NCBI GenBank assembly: GCA_010093515.1
Contig: MU001674.1
Span: forward strand, 863,975-927,974
Direction of reading: 5' to 3'
DNA: 64,000 nucleotides
Origin: Lineolata rhizophorae
Lineage: Eukaryota; Ascomycota; Dothideomycetes; Lineolatales; Lineolataceae
The notes below the pieces were generated by a model, which was given only the letters and a program-made list of their open reading frames with translations, ran no database searches and was not told the DNA's origin. The position numbers and the translations under genes are program-made. Shown one piece after another: positions 1-10,756 of the stretch. Numbering within the stretch: the stretch's first letter is position 1; every line of letters begins with the position of its first letter.

Positions 1-3000
1 CCAATTCACTCCCATCACTTGACTCCTCGGCATCTAGTTCTAGATCCTCGAGGTCCAACTATATCCAAAGTCAGCCAGATCGGTACATTCCGCGAGTCCC
101 TTATCGGCCTCGAGGAAGCTACTCACCTGATTAAGCCCGAAGTCACTGCTCTGGAACGACTGCAGGCCAGGAATCATATCTGCCATTGGGTCTTTTCCTT
201 CGGCGGCCATTTTCTGCCTGGTCTTGTCCTGGTGCCACTTTTTTCGAGCGGTCTGCCACTTGATGAGGGAATTAATTTCTTGGATGGCCTTTTCCTTGTC
301 GACCTGACCGCTGTCCATAGCACCTAGGAACAAGGCGTTCATGTCTAGCTTGCCACCGCCGCGTGGACCTTTTCGGAGGAACTCGAGAATTCCCTCCAGC
401 CAAGACATTAATTGGTCGAATAGGCCATTGTCGTGGATGTGGACCTCGTGCACAAACTTGTAGAAGTTATCCTCGTGCCGCGCACAAAGGTCAATAAACG
501 CTTGCACTGTTTGGTTCGGATCGGCAGAGACATCTTGTCTTTGGGCAGACTCCACGGTCCGAATGGTGTCGTCCACGAACGCCGCAAAGTCCGTAATGCT
601 ATTGTAGACATTGGCAGATTTGTAAACTCGCACGAGTGGCTCGTAGAAAATAGTGAACAAGTCCCTGAACAGTTGCAGCGTGGTTGGCTACGATCAGAGT
701 AGTTAGCATCCAACTATTTAGCACGCAGCAAGTCTTGTAGCTTACTTCTTCGATCATTTCTAACATCATTGCCTTGTCCCTTTGGCGCATGCAAAGTTTA
801 AGCATTTGCTTCAGATGAGCAAACATCTCAGCACCTTGCCGCATCTCAGCATCGACCTGTACTCAATTGTCAGCTTTACAAACATTTGGCGATATAGAGC
901 TTTCAGTCCATACGTTTTCAACGGCGTTGTTCCACGCCACGTAAGCATTGAAGACTTTGCCAACTTGTTCTTCGTTCAATTCAGGCTCCAAGAGATCCGT
1001 TCTAAGAATGCTAACGATCAGATCGACCTGTTCATCCTCGGCTTCCTGGCGGAGGGCTACTTTCACAGTCTCATTGGACTGTGTGTAATTTTTGACCTTA
1101 TCGCACAGCACGGGATCCCCAACTTTGGTTCCGAGAGAGTCGATGGACCTTTGCACGGATCGAATGCCATCTTGAATGGCCATGCCGAAAATACGCTGGA
1201 GAAGCGACCGAGCGCCGAAAGGCTGTGCGAGAAACAGATCAAGGACGCCTCCCATAACAGCGGCAGGATTGGCGAGGCGAATGACATTTTTGAGCACGGT
1301 ATACGGTACCAGAGAGTGTATGCGCTTTGCTTGCGCAAACAGCTCTGGGGAGTTGTCTTCTGCTAAGAATAGGTGGTAGATTGTTGCGGCAACCTCAATC
1401 CGCAACCACTCGGCGAACTTTTGATATTCCGGTTGGAGCTCCGAGATGTAGTTTTTGACTTTGATTTCCTGAAAGAGTTTCGAAAGTCCATCTGCAAAAT
1501 CGTATGTTAGACTGCATAGATGGTGTGCATATTCTCGTTTGACTAGCTATATACTTACTGCTCTCCACAATTTCCCTCCTGAACTTCTCCATATGCACAT
1601 CTAGTTCCTGAGCTCGCTTTCTCGCAATCTCGTAGAACTGCTTCTGCTCTTCCACTCTCTTCTCATCCATGTCCTTCCGTCGATCGATGTCTTCAATTTC
1701 CTCTTCATTTAGAGACACTGGATTTCCTGTGAGGAACTCTTTCATAGCTACCGATTGAGCAATGTGCTCGTTGTGCAGTATAGTCCTTAAAAACGCACGG
1801 AGAGAGACACGCTGCTCTTCACGGTACAACACCATAGGTTCCCGCGGTATTCCTTCAGAAGATCTGCGTCCGGAACGTCCGGAGCGAACTGACGAGGCAG
1901 ATGAATTCCGTTTGTGGTTGTTGAAGCCTGGCAGGTAAGTCCGCAAGCCTCCGCCGCTTGCATCACTTGGATCAAGAAACCCTGTATCCTGAGTCGAAAC
2001 TGACGAGATGGAATCAGTATCGTCGTCTCCGGAGGCAAATGTCGTATTCGATTTATTCTTTCTCGGCAAAGGAGGCAAGACTTTTCCTGGAAGTTCCAAG
2101 CGCAGGCGTTTGTGGAGGTTGAAGAAATCCCTATATCGGCGGCCGACAAACACTTCCTCTTCCCCAGATTGCTTGGCTCGTATAATGAATTCAGCGTGCT
2201 GGTGGTAGCGCATGTGGCGCTTTACGGATGTTGTTCTGACACCCGCCACGTTGACATCCCAACCATTGATCTCGTGCCCTTGCGGAATGTTGACTACCAA
2301 ACCTTGTTCATTTGCGCCTCGATCTACCACTTCCATCTCCGAGAACCGAATGCGTTCCTCATAACCTGAAGCCGTCGGAAGACCAGAGACCATCATGAGC
2401 TCGACAAGCTTCTCAGCCTTTATGGCAAGTTTACGCCTCTTCGTCTCTTCGAGCCGGTCTTCGGACGATGAAATATGCTTGTTGGCGAAGGACTCCAAGA
2501 ACTAGGTAGGAGAACGATGAGTCTCGGTATTCTGCTTTGCGAATGAAACGAGTGAGACTTTGAGCCAACATACCACTTGAAGTTTGTCTTGCCAGAATTC
2601 CTTCTCTCGCGCCTGGTCAAGGAAAGGGAAGTTGCGGACGTGGTGCACGAAGATATATCGCAGTATGGGCAATTCCGAGTCTTTGGGAGACACTTCGCCC
2701 GCATCGGATCGGAACGGTGCACCAAATCGCTGAAGGGCCGTAGGCGATGACAGTTCGGAGATTTCCCACCTCGATTGCTTCGATATGAGTTCGCGCTTAA
2801 GGTCTGTTTTGAAGAAGTGTTAATAGTCCACTCAACGTGTGACGTAGACACGGCCGGGCTGCCGAGTGATGTAAACTAGTCGGCCGAACTTACAATGCTC
2901 CTGCTTGCCGGTCAAGACAGACCCAGGCGGCGGTATCGACACGCTCGAAGCCGTCGAGCGTGTCATACTGGGCCGCAAGGCTCGCGACTCCTCTTCGTGG

Positions 3001-3107
3001 GCGTCTTTCTCGGCGCCCCGGTCCGCGGCTTTGGCGCTGTCATCATTCGGCTGAACGTCGGGCTTGCCATTGATAGCCACGGTGGGGATCTGCTGCTCGC
3101 CGGCCAT
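1..3107 (-). CDS. PXB-PX-DUF3818 phosphoinositide-binding protein, Lec1/Ypr097w-like (3' end outside window)
   Basis: Seven exons visible: 3107-2894, 2803-2574, 2501-1559, 1491-914, 856-746, 687-127 and 58 to beyond position 1, giving about 898 residues so far. All six introns (57-90 nt) have GT/AG ends and keep frame. Residues 70-220 look like the PX-associated (PXB) helical domain. A PX domain follows at about 225-395, with the typical motif RRYRDFFNLHKRLRLELPGK and a Ser-rich insertion. The remainder matches the DUF3818 region found only in fungal PX proteins. The last intron (126-59, donor GTGAGT) hides an apparent stop, and the frame continues into an acidic tail at the window edge. In yeast the homologue binds phosphoinositides and affects sterol and lipid-droplet distribution; membrane association here is inferred from the family. 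The start is MAGEQQIPTV; the frame is open upstream but looks non-coding. Confidence 0.9.
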
Positions 3108-3996
3108 GGGTGCTAATCTAGGGGATCTACGAGAGGGGTCAAGGGCGCGACTCTGGAGAAGCGAAAGACAATCTATAGCAGTGCGCAGGGACTCGATTGT
3201 ATGCGCAGGTCGCCAAAGAAAGCACGAGGGCGGAGAGACGCGTGGATAAAGTAGGCTGGACCGCGCGCAAGCAGTCCCCCCGTTGGGCAGGCTCGGCGCA
3301 GCCCTAGGGGACGTCACTAGATCCCGATCGCGACTAACCGCTACGTGCCCCGCCACACTGCGGTGGCTGTGTGCAGGACGAACACTTGCACCGAAGCGGC
3401 CGGCACTCCGTTCTGTCGCCACGGAAACTTCAGGCTGGCGCAAGAACGATGATGGAAACAGAGCAACTCTGCCAGTGGGGCGCGATGCCTTTTTCCGCGC
3501 CAAGGGGATGACGACGCTTATGATGCTGGGGCAGGTGTGACCATGGGTAGGCTGGAACGGAAAGCAAAGGGCAGCCGATCCACCCGCCAAGTCTCTCCGC
3601 TTAACGTGCCACGGCCTCGCCAGTGTGATCGCACTGGTCGCACAACAATCTCGAACGCTAAGCACACCCGCTCCGATTCAGACGTCGTCCGCAAGGGTCC
3701 CATCCACCGTCGTGCCAAGGTGTGATACTGTACCACTCCTTTGGTCAGTTGGTGTAAGCGGGCTAGAAGCTTCTATTCTAACAGGCTCGCATCTAGGTAC
3801 GTATTAGGTGGCCGAGCGCCTGTGCCCAAGGACACCTGCCAACACGTTCAAGTACACCAGCTGCGATATTACTTTAGATACTTGGCTCGCCATAGGATTT
3901 CTGCCTATCTGTTGACAGGATTCCCCTTGTTTTTCATAAGAATGGTCAGACGCCTGTTCCACAGCCCCGCACTGGTTATTACAGATGCCAATATGT
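3108..3996. other. intergenic: promoter side of the PX gene and 3' flank of ARS2
   Basis: About 0.9 kb between two minus-strand genes. It should hold the PX gene promoter and 5' UTR and the ARS2 3' UTR. The short open frames on both strands overlap each other, have no homology I recognise and carry no supporting splice signals. No tRNA, repeat or clear TATA box was seen. Confidence 0.6.
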
Positions 3997-6878
3997 TCAA
4001 TAATCCAACTCGCCATTGCCGCCCCCTTCAACGGCGTCTAAGTCCTCGTAGCTCTTGAGGCTACGGCCCTGGACAGCCTCGCGCGGGCCCACCGTCGATG
4101 CCCCACCGTCGCCGAAACGCCCACCGCCAGGCCGCCCGCCTTGGCTCCTCGGCGGGGTCAGTCGGCCGGAGTTCCATCGCATGTTTCGAGAATCCTTTCC
4201 CTGCCTGTCGTATGGTCCAGCAACCCGGGGCCCAGCGCCAGCCATCCGAAAATTGCGCCTCATTGGTCCTGTGGCATGGCGCTCTTCATCTCCGTTCATG
4301 TTTCCACCTGCTGGCCAATTGGAAGGATTGAAGTACGCTTGAATCGCTGCGGGGGTAGCCATACCAGTGCCAAAACCACCTGGCATGCCAAAAGGCATGT
4401 TCGCCAGATTGAATCCTCGGGGTGTGCCTGTCGGCATGTGATTGTTCATCGGGAAATGCCCATTGCTGTTCGCGTCGCTCCGGGATGGGGCGATATGAGC
4501 TGGATCCAAGACATAGGTGTTGACCAAGTTCACCTTCTTGAAGTCAGCGTTTGATTAGATTAGAGCAACAAGCCGACGCGAGACTTACATCCTGCTTCAC
4601 TTTCTCATACCACTCCGTGTGCCTCTTCTCCACATGCTTTCTCCAGAAATTGTGCCCCTTAAATAGTTTCGTGCACTCAGGAACCTTGCACCTGAATTTC
4701 GCTTCATCCTCTTGCTTGACGAATTTGCTGAGTTCCTCCTCAATAGCTTCTTCAGTGGGTCTGCCGCCTAGCTTCTTGATATCGACACCATCAGGTTCCA
4801 ATATCTGAAGCAGTTTGTCTTCGTATGTCTTGACCCAGTTGAACGCGCGTTGCAGCTGTTGTTGGCTCTTTCCCCCACGATTAAACTTCTTCTCTTCTGT
4901 GGGCGATCCTGCTTCGCCTTCGACGTTCGATTCCTGTTTTTTCAACGGAAATGGCTGTCCCGACGCACTTGCCCGAGCAGCAGCTTTAGCCGAAGAAGTG
5001 AGGCTCGATCGCGGACGCCGGAGATGTCCGCCGGGGCATTTCCGGGTGAGTTCGTGAACCGAATCGCTCTCGAAAACGCAGAAGAAGCAAAAACTGTACA
5101 CCCTGCGGAGATATTCAACCAAAAGGTCGAGCTTCTTCTTCTTGGCCAAAAGCTCCTCGTCGTCAACTTCCTCATCGTACAGGCCTTCATCCTCATCTTC
5201 CATATTGGCATCTTCTCCTTCCTCGAGGTCCTCGGGATCTTTGTCATCCTTTTTTGCAGTCGAGCCTACATTGGTGGGCGGCTGAAGCCAACCCTTACTG
5301 CGAAGTTCCTCCACGCGCTGCTCAACTTTCGCCACGCCATTGTAGTCCTCTCCCAGCTCTTCGTCAAGCTTTTCGACTAAACGAATGGCAAGAGAAAGAT
5401 CCCTCTCGACCCTCTCCGGAGCCGAGAAAAGGTCCCACAGCGCCTTCTTTCGAGGAGCGGATGGGGGTTCGTGAACACCGACATGGCACGTGAAATCTCC
5501 ACGTTCTTCGTCATGGATCGTCTTCCCATTGATTTCATTTAGGGCCCGAACCGCGGTGCTCTGAGTTGAGGCTTCCGGCTCCGACTTCATACCGATGTCT
5601 TCGCCGTCTTCGGCCTCCTCATCTCTGCCATCTCCTCGGTCGTCCTTCATGGGCTGATCTATAGCGGGGTTAAGTACGACCCAACCTATACGATGGCATT
5701 TCTTCTGGGGGTTGGGATCGCTCAGACTAAGCCACTTGAATCCTCCCTCCCCTTCTCCCAAGTGTTCCTTGCAGAAAGCCTCCATTTTGTCTCTTGAAAC
5801 AGTTGGAGCGATTGTCTTAATGAGTAATGTTGGTTGAAGAACAGCTTCGTCGCGAAGATCACCACCCCTAGAGGGGAGGAGATCTCCGACGCCGAGGACC
5901 TCGTTGGCAGCGGTAGTTTCACCTTCCTCTTTTTCGATTACGCCGCCTGCGCCATTGCTCTCGCTCTTGTAGATGCCTTCTAAGGTGAACTCGTCGAAGA
6001 CACCGTTATCAACATCCATCTCCCATTGCGCGTAGATGCCACGCCGGTATTCGGAGAGCTTCTGCCTGAAAGCAACGCTAGTCCCCGGGTCATACTTTTC
6101 TTTGAACCACTCTTCACCCTTGTGTTGCTGAACGAAGGTCCGCGCCATTTGCATTTGCAACTTCTCCTTGTAAGAGTCGTACGCGGCTTGGATCTGCTCA
6201 CGCTCCTTGCCACGCTCTTCACGTGCTTCGCGCTCGCCTTTGACGCGATCAGGTCGGCGACCGCCATTCTTTTGGCGCTCCCGTTCCTCTTTGACCTGCT
6301 GTTCCATTCGCCACCATTCCGCAAACCAATTGAACCCGACTTGGAAGTCTAGTGTCATGGGGTTGGGGAGCAGATTTTGCGTAACGGCGGGGGAGGACTG
6401 CTCATGCCCAGGAACGTATCGATCAATGTGAGGTTGGGCCGGCGGCGGAGAGCGGCGTCGTCGGTCGTCGCCACGATAGTAGTCATCCCTCGACCTGTCG
6501 GGCTGGTACCTGTCGATAGCAACAGGAGAACGCGACCGTCCGCGGCTGTTCCGCGGTCGACGATCGATACCTATCACAGAGTAAGTAAGGATCTCGATGC
6601 AAAGGAGGCGTGGGAGGCATCATTCGTTAATAATCAAATGAGGTAGGTTAAAAGCCTCATATAGAAAACCAACAGGCCGAATGATAGCGATGAAATTGCT
6701 GAGCAGAAGCAATTTTGTGGAGCTGAAGAGTAGAAAGAGGGTGGGCGGGATGCGCATACCGGGCGACCTCCGTCGATAAGAGTCAACACCCAACCGGCCA
6801 ATTTCGTCACGTCTGCAGGTAGGTAAGTCTCCGTCTGCTGGCTCCAAAATAGATGGTCACATACGCGTATGGGTCCAT
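3997..6878 (-). CDS. ARS2/SERRATE C2H2 zinc-finger RNA-processing factor
   Basis: Four exons: 6878-6865 (only 14 nt), 6812-6760, 6570-4589 and 4536-3997; 862 residues. ARS2 (Pir2 in fission yeast) links the nuclear cap-binding complex to RNA processing, decay and small-RNA pathways. Visible features are an Arg/Ser-rich N-terminus (RGRSRSPVAIDRYQPDR), the conserved core with DFQVGFNWFAEWW and a long charged helix, an acidic Glu/Asp stretch, the fungal signature CFFCVFESDSVHELTRKCPG, one C2H2 finger (CKVPECTKLF then HNFWRKHVEKRH), and a Gly/Pro/Arg-rich tail ending GELDY. Start MDPYA was chosen because exons 1-3 join in frame only through the GC|GTATGT and CCCG|GTATGC donors. The last intron ends in a CAAGAAG tandem acceptor, so one Lys is uncertain. 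The gene is divergent from TSPO. Confidence 0.93.
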
Positions 6879-8014
6879 CTCGCTAAGAGATGTCCAAGCT
6901 CGGTCGCGATAGTAGGTCTACGCGAGCCGGCGCTACGTGCAGGCGCGATTCAAATTGGTTGGAGCTGAGATGAGGAAGCGCACCGACGTGTCAAGTGATA
7001 GGAGTGGAGGTAGAGATGCGAAAAATCGGACGCTGCGCGCTGTTCGCCATGACGGCTGGAGGTTAGAGAAGTAGATTCAAGTGGTGACGAAAAAAGAGCG
7101 CGACAAGAGGGCAATAAATGGTAGAAAGCGGGTCAAGAAGAGGGCAGATGTAGAGAAGGACAAGAGCGGTCGGCTAGGGACCACAAGGCGGGACCGAGGA
7201 ACAGGGGCAGCCCTCAAAAATCTACGAAGAAGCGAAGAAAGAGAGGGCGGCGATAGCGCTGCGAGGGGAGAGACGACAGGCGGCGGGAGGAGACAGCCCG
7301 CAGATGAGCGAGGCGAAGGGGCAAATGGGCAAGGCAGAGGGAAGACGGAGCCAGACGGAGCCAAAGAAGCAGGGAGAACGAACAATGCAGGGCGGAGGGC
7401 TCCGCGACACAGGCGGTGGCGACACTCACGGCAGATATCAGCTCCTCCGCTGATGGTTGACGAGCGAAGAGTGGAGTGGAGCGGAGGAGGTTTGACGGGA
7501 AGTGGAGCGGCTAGAGGAAGTGGAGGCGCTCGTGGGCGGAAGTCACGGGCGGGAGCCTTACCAAGGAAGCTCGCTAACCGCTCGTGGCGAGCTGCGGGCG
7601 CGCGGCGCGACCGAGGCCAAAAACGGGGGGCGCGCGCGTCAGGTTGAGCGGGCCGGGGGCCAATCAGAGGTTCCCGCCCGCAGCTGCCGCGGTCGCGGTC
7701 GCCCGGGACTCGCAGCTGCCGGGCCGCTCTACGAAGAAGCAGCTGCCGGGGCACGTTTGCGACGGACCAAACCCCTCCAAGGCGTGGCCTGAGCGAAAAA
7801 GGCCGGCGACTGCCGGAGTTGCACGAATAAGTAGCGGTAGAACTCACCTGGGGTACGGAGCTCCAACCAACGTTCTGCCTCAATTCACCTTCCGCCGTCG
7901 TGACGTTCGGGCCGCATAAATAGGTGGCTGACTTCCCCGTTAGCTTGCTCCCTGTCTGCTAGACACATATCCCCCCGCGAGCTCATCGTCACGCAACCGA
8001 CTCAATCAGCCAAC
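6879..8014. other. divergent promoter region ARS2 / TSPO
   Basis: About 1.1 kb between the two start codons, so it carries both promoters. Long overlapping open frames occur on both strands (7077-7883) but are Arg/Ser/Pro-rich compositional artefacts of a purine/pyrimidine-skewed stretch. No RNA gene was seen. Confidence 0.6.
7913..7922 (+). promoter_or_regulatory. TATA-like element of the TSPO gene
   Basis: The sequence GCATAAATAG lies about 95 nt before the TSPO start codon, in a leader that is otherwise GC-rich. Position and sequence fit a core promoter element; not experimentally supported. Confidence 0.45.
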
Positions 8015-8790
8015 ATGACGACTCACATCTCGTCAATCACGCTTCCAGCTTTCGTGTTTGAGAAGCCGGCCGTGTCACTTCTGCTCCCAGTTGTCCTGGG
8101 CAACGCGGTTGGCTTGGCCACGCGGCGTACGTATGACCATTGACCAGAGAGTGACTACGGCACTCGAAGCGATTCACTCGGCGTTCGGGGGAGACTAATA
8201 CCACTGATCGATGCCTTTGCAGTGGATCCCAACTCCAAGGCCTACAAGTCCCTAAAGCAGCCGCCTCTAAACCCTCCTCCGTACGTATTCGGTCCGGTAT
8301 GGACGGCCCTCTACCTCAGCATGGGCTACGCCAGCTACCGCGCATGGAACGCCGGCATGAGCTCGCTTGATATGGAGAAGGTCAAACTGGCCAAGGTGGG
8401 ACCGCCCGTGACTTTAGTTCCGGAACACTGGCTCATGCGCACATTGGCACACAAATAGGACAGCGCTACGCTCTACACAATCCAGCTAGGAATGAACTTA
8501 GTCTGGATGCCGCTTTTCTTTGCCTTGCGCCGCCCCATTGAGGCCACCGTCGACATCGTCGCACTAACCGGCGCCGCGACCTCTCTTGCCTGTGTCTATG
8601 GTCGGATTGACACTGTCGCCGGCTGGATGCTTGCGCCTTATGTAGCTTGGCTTGGATTTGCTTCATATCTGAGTGTAAGATTCCCCCGGAATGCGATTTT
8701 GCCATCCCTATGTGCTTACGAGACAAACAGGCCGGCTGCGGGTATCTCAACAACTGGAACTTCACACAGGACATCACTAAGGACGAGTAA
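8015..8790 (+). CDS. TspO/peripheral benzodiazepine receptor family protein
   Basis: Four exons: 8015-8126, 8223-8395, 8459-8674 and 8731-8790; 186 residues, the normal size for the family. TSPO proteins are five-helix membrane proteins, in eukaryotes usually of the outer mitochondrial membrane, that bind porphyrins and sterols and affect tetrapyrrole and stress metabolism. Visible family signatures are LKQPPLNPPPYVFGPVWTAL followed by YLSMGYASYRAWN, the third-helix motif LGMNLVWMPLFFAL, the segment WMLAPYVAWLGFASYL, and the C-terminal LNNWN. Five hydrophobic segments can be counted. The first intron splits the first helix from the conserved Pro-rich loop. The second donor is weak (GTGGGA) but gives the only in-frame join. 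Its 3' end faces ERV46. Confidence 0.93.
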
Positions 8791-9114
8791 ACAATCCGCT
8801 TGTGGCGATCGCGTTCTGGCGCAATTTGGAAATTGACACCTACCCGCTGCTTATGACTGTTGCACTACCATGTCGCAATGAAATATTTTGCAGAAATTGT
8901 GGAGCGTTTATGGAAACTCAGCCTAGTCTATATCAAACCCGCCAAACTAAGATCTCTCGCCTAGTAAATGACAGCCAACGCTAGAGATTAGGTACTCGTG
9001 GGACACAAGTCTTAGCGGTCTCTATATCAAACGCCGAAAGCACGTTTTTACACAGACAATGCTACGTTTTGTTTTAGGCTTTGCGCATATTCACCACTCC
9101 CCTGCCCTCTCCGC
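8791..9114. other. convergent intergenic spacer TSPO / ERV46
   Basis: 324 bp between two converging stop codons. It should contain both 3' UTRs and poly(A) signals. Nothing else recognised. Confidence 0.6.
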
Positions 9115-10756
9115 TCACCCAGCGTGCAGCTTTTTGATGCGTTGCGATCCTTCATAAAGCGCTCTGTCAACCGCTGCAGCAACGGTCAAGGTACCTCCAA
9201 TTACGGCACATACTCCTACCAAAAATCCTGAGAAAGTCTTCACCCGTGTCTCACGGTTGATGACTTTCATCGGAGAAATGTCCTAGAAGCGTTCTTGTCA
9301 ACTTCAATGACTGAACCCAACGTCGAACTAAGACTTACGTATGAGAAGAAGACCCCTGGAATGCCGCCCTTGGCATGCATGACAGTCTTGTCATTTTCAT
9401 CAGCGCCGCCTGCCAGACTGCGCTTGTGAGATGTCACTGAATACTGATGTGTCTCAATGCTTCCGCCTTCTCCGCTGCCGTAGAGCCCAAGCGGCGCCAT
9501 GTCCGCCCTACCACCCTTGAACTTCGCCGAGTCCCACCCAAGAGGAAGGTATGCAGTCGAAACAACCTTGATGAAGTACAAGAAATTGAAGGCCTTCTCA
9601 TTCGTCCACTGCTCGGTGCCGTCCAAGGGATTCAGATTGTGATTCGTCCAGCCTATTTCGTTATCACCACCAAGGCGAGCAGTAATATCATCCGGCAAGG
9701 GAGGCCCAAATCGGAGTTGATGAATCTTATGGGTGAACGAGTGATCAGCCCCATCTTTGAAATAATTATCTAGGTCGTGGACGTGTAGATTGCCATTCCT
9801 GAAGGGATATTCCTGTCAGCATGGTTCCTGTATGATTGAACCAATATACTTACGAGAACGACTTTCCCGCAGCCAAATGAAAGTTGCCAACAACCTTGCT
9901 CACTCTGATACTTCCTTCGATGCGGCAGCCCTCCTGTCGCTGGGCGTCCAACTTTTCGGCGTAGTGCTCCCTCTGACATTGCTCGACACCTTCACCCCTG
10001 CCAAACGACCATGAAAGCTGGGCGTATGCGTCCCTAACTTCCTCACAGGTGTTGCAACAACCCGCCTTCTGGGCATTCGGGGGCGAAGGGGCTCCGTAGC
10101 ATTCTCCGCAGTAGTCAGGATCAAGGTGGACAGCGTCGTCCGTATGGCTGTTTACGCAGCAATGTTAATATGCTAAGAGACGTAGGTAAAGAATCACTTG
10201 TAGGGTTCCGTTATCACCTACAGCGTAAGAGCGGTCTGGGAAAGTGGTTTGCTCCCTTCCTTCTCCGGGCTCAATCTAACCTTATTTACGCCATGAAGCA
10301 CGCCCATTTGGACGTCACCGGAGACCTATACCAGTAAGCTACTGGTCAAATAGGATACTAGCCGCACTTACGTCCATGACATCGAGCGTAAGCAGCTCGC
10401 AAGGGATTCGTGGGAACGTGATGTTCATGAAGATCTCCAGTTTCTCGCCTGCAATCCAATTTCAGCCCGTATTTTTCAATAAAGCCAGCAATTCCAAAAA
10501 CGTTAAAAGATCCAGCTGAGTCCGTGCGATCAAGATGGCTTGGAGCGCAAGTGCCTTACGTACCTCTCCCTTTATCCACAACTAGCTCCGGCTTGACCAG
10601 TATCCTCCGGTAGTCGGCCCACTCCCCCCACACCAACCATAGAATAACCAGCAAGCTCGTTATCGTGATGACACCCCCCGAAGTTGTCCGCACCCGCGCA
10701 TCCTCCACCGTCTTCGTAAACGCGTCCAGCCGCACGAATCTCGATTTGGCCGGCAT
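9115..10756 (-). CDS. ERV46: COPII vesicle / ER-Golgi cargo receptor Erv46 (ERGIC-3 family)
   Basis: Six exons: 10756-10564, 10448-10372, 10325-10222, 10147-9854, 9798-9339 and 9282-9115; 431 residues, close to yeast Erv46 (415). Erv46 works with Erv41 as a pH-dependent receptor that returns ER residents from the Golgi. Visible: the N-terminal motif RFVRLDAFTKTVEDARV, a first membrane helix (ITSLLVILWLVW), a large lumenal domain with SGDVQMGVLHGVNKVRLSP and the Cys-rich loop DPDYCGECYGAP to GCCNTCEEV, the block FNFLYFIKVVSTAYLPLGW, and a second helix near the C-terminus (FLVGVCAVIGGTLTVAAA) with a short cytosolic tail. All five introns (55-115 nt) keep frame. An upstream acceptor in intron 4 would bring an early stop, so 9799 is used. 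Confidence 0.95.

Noticed and set aside
7077-7883. 268-codon minus and 188-codon plus frames upstream of TSPO
   Set aside because: Complementary low-complexity Arg/Ser/Pro sequences in a promoter region; no splice signals or homology.
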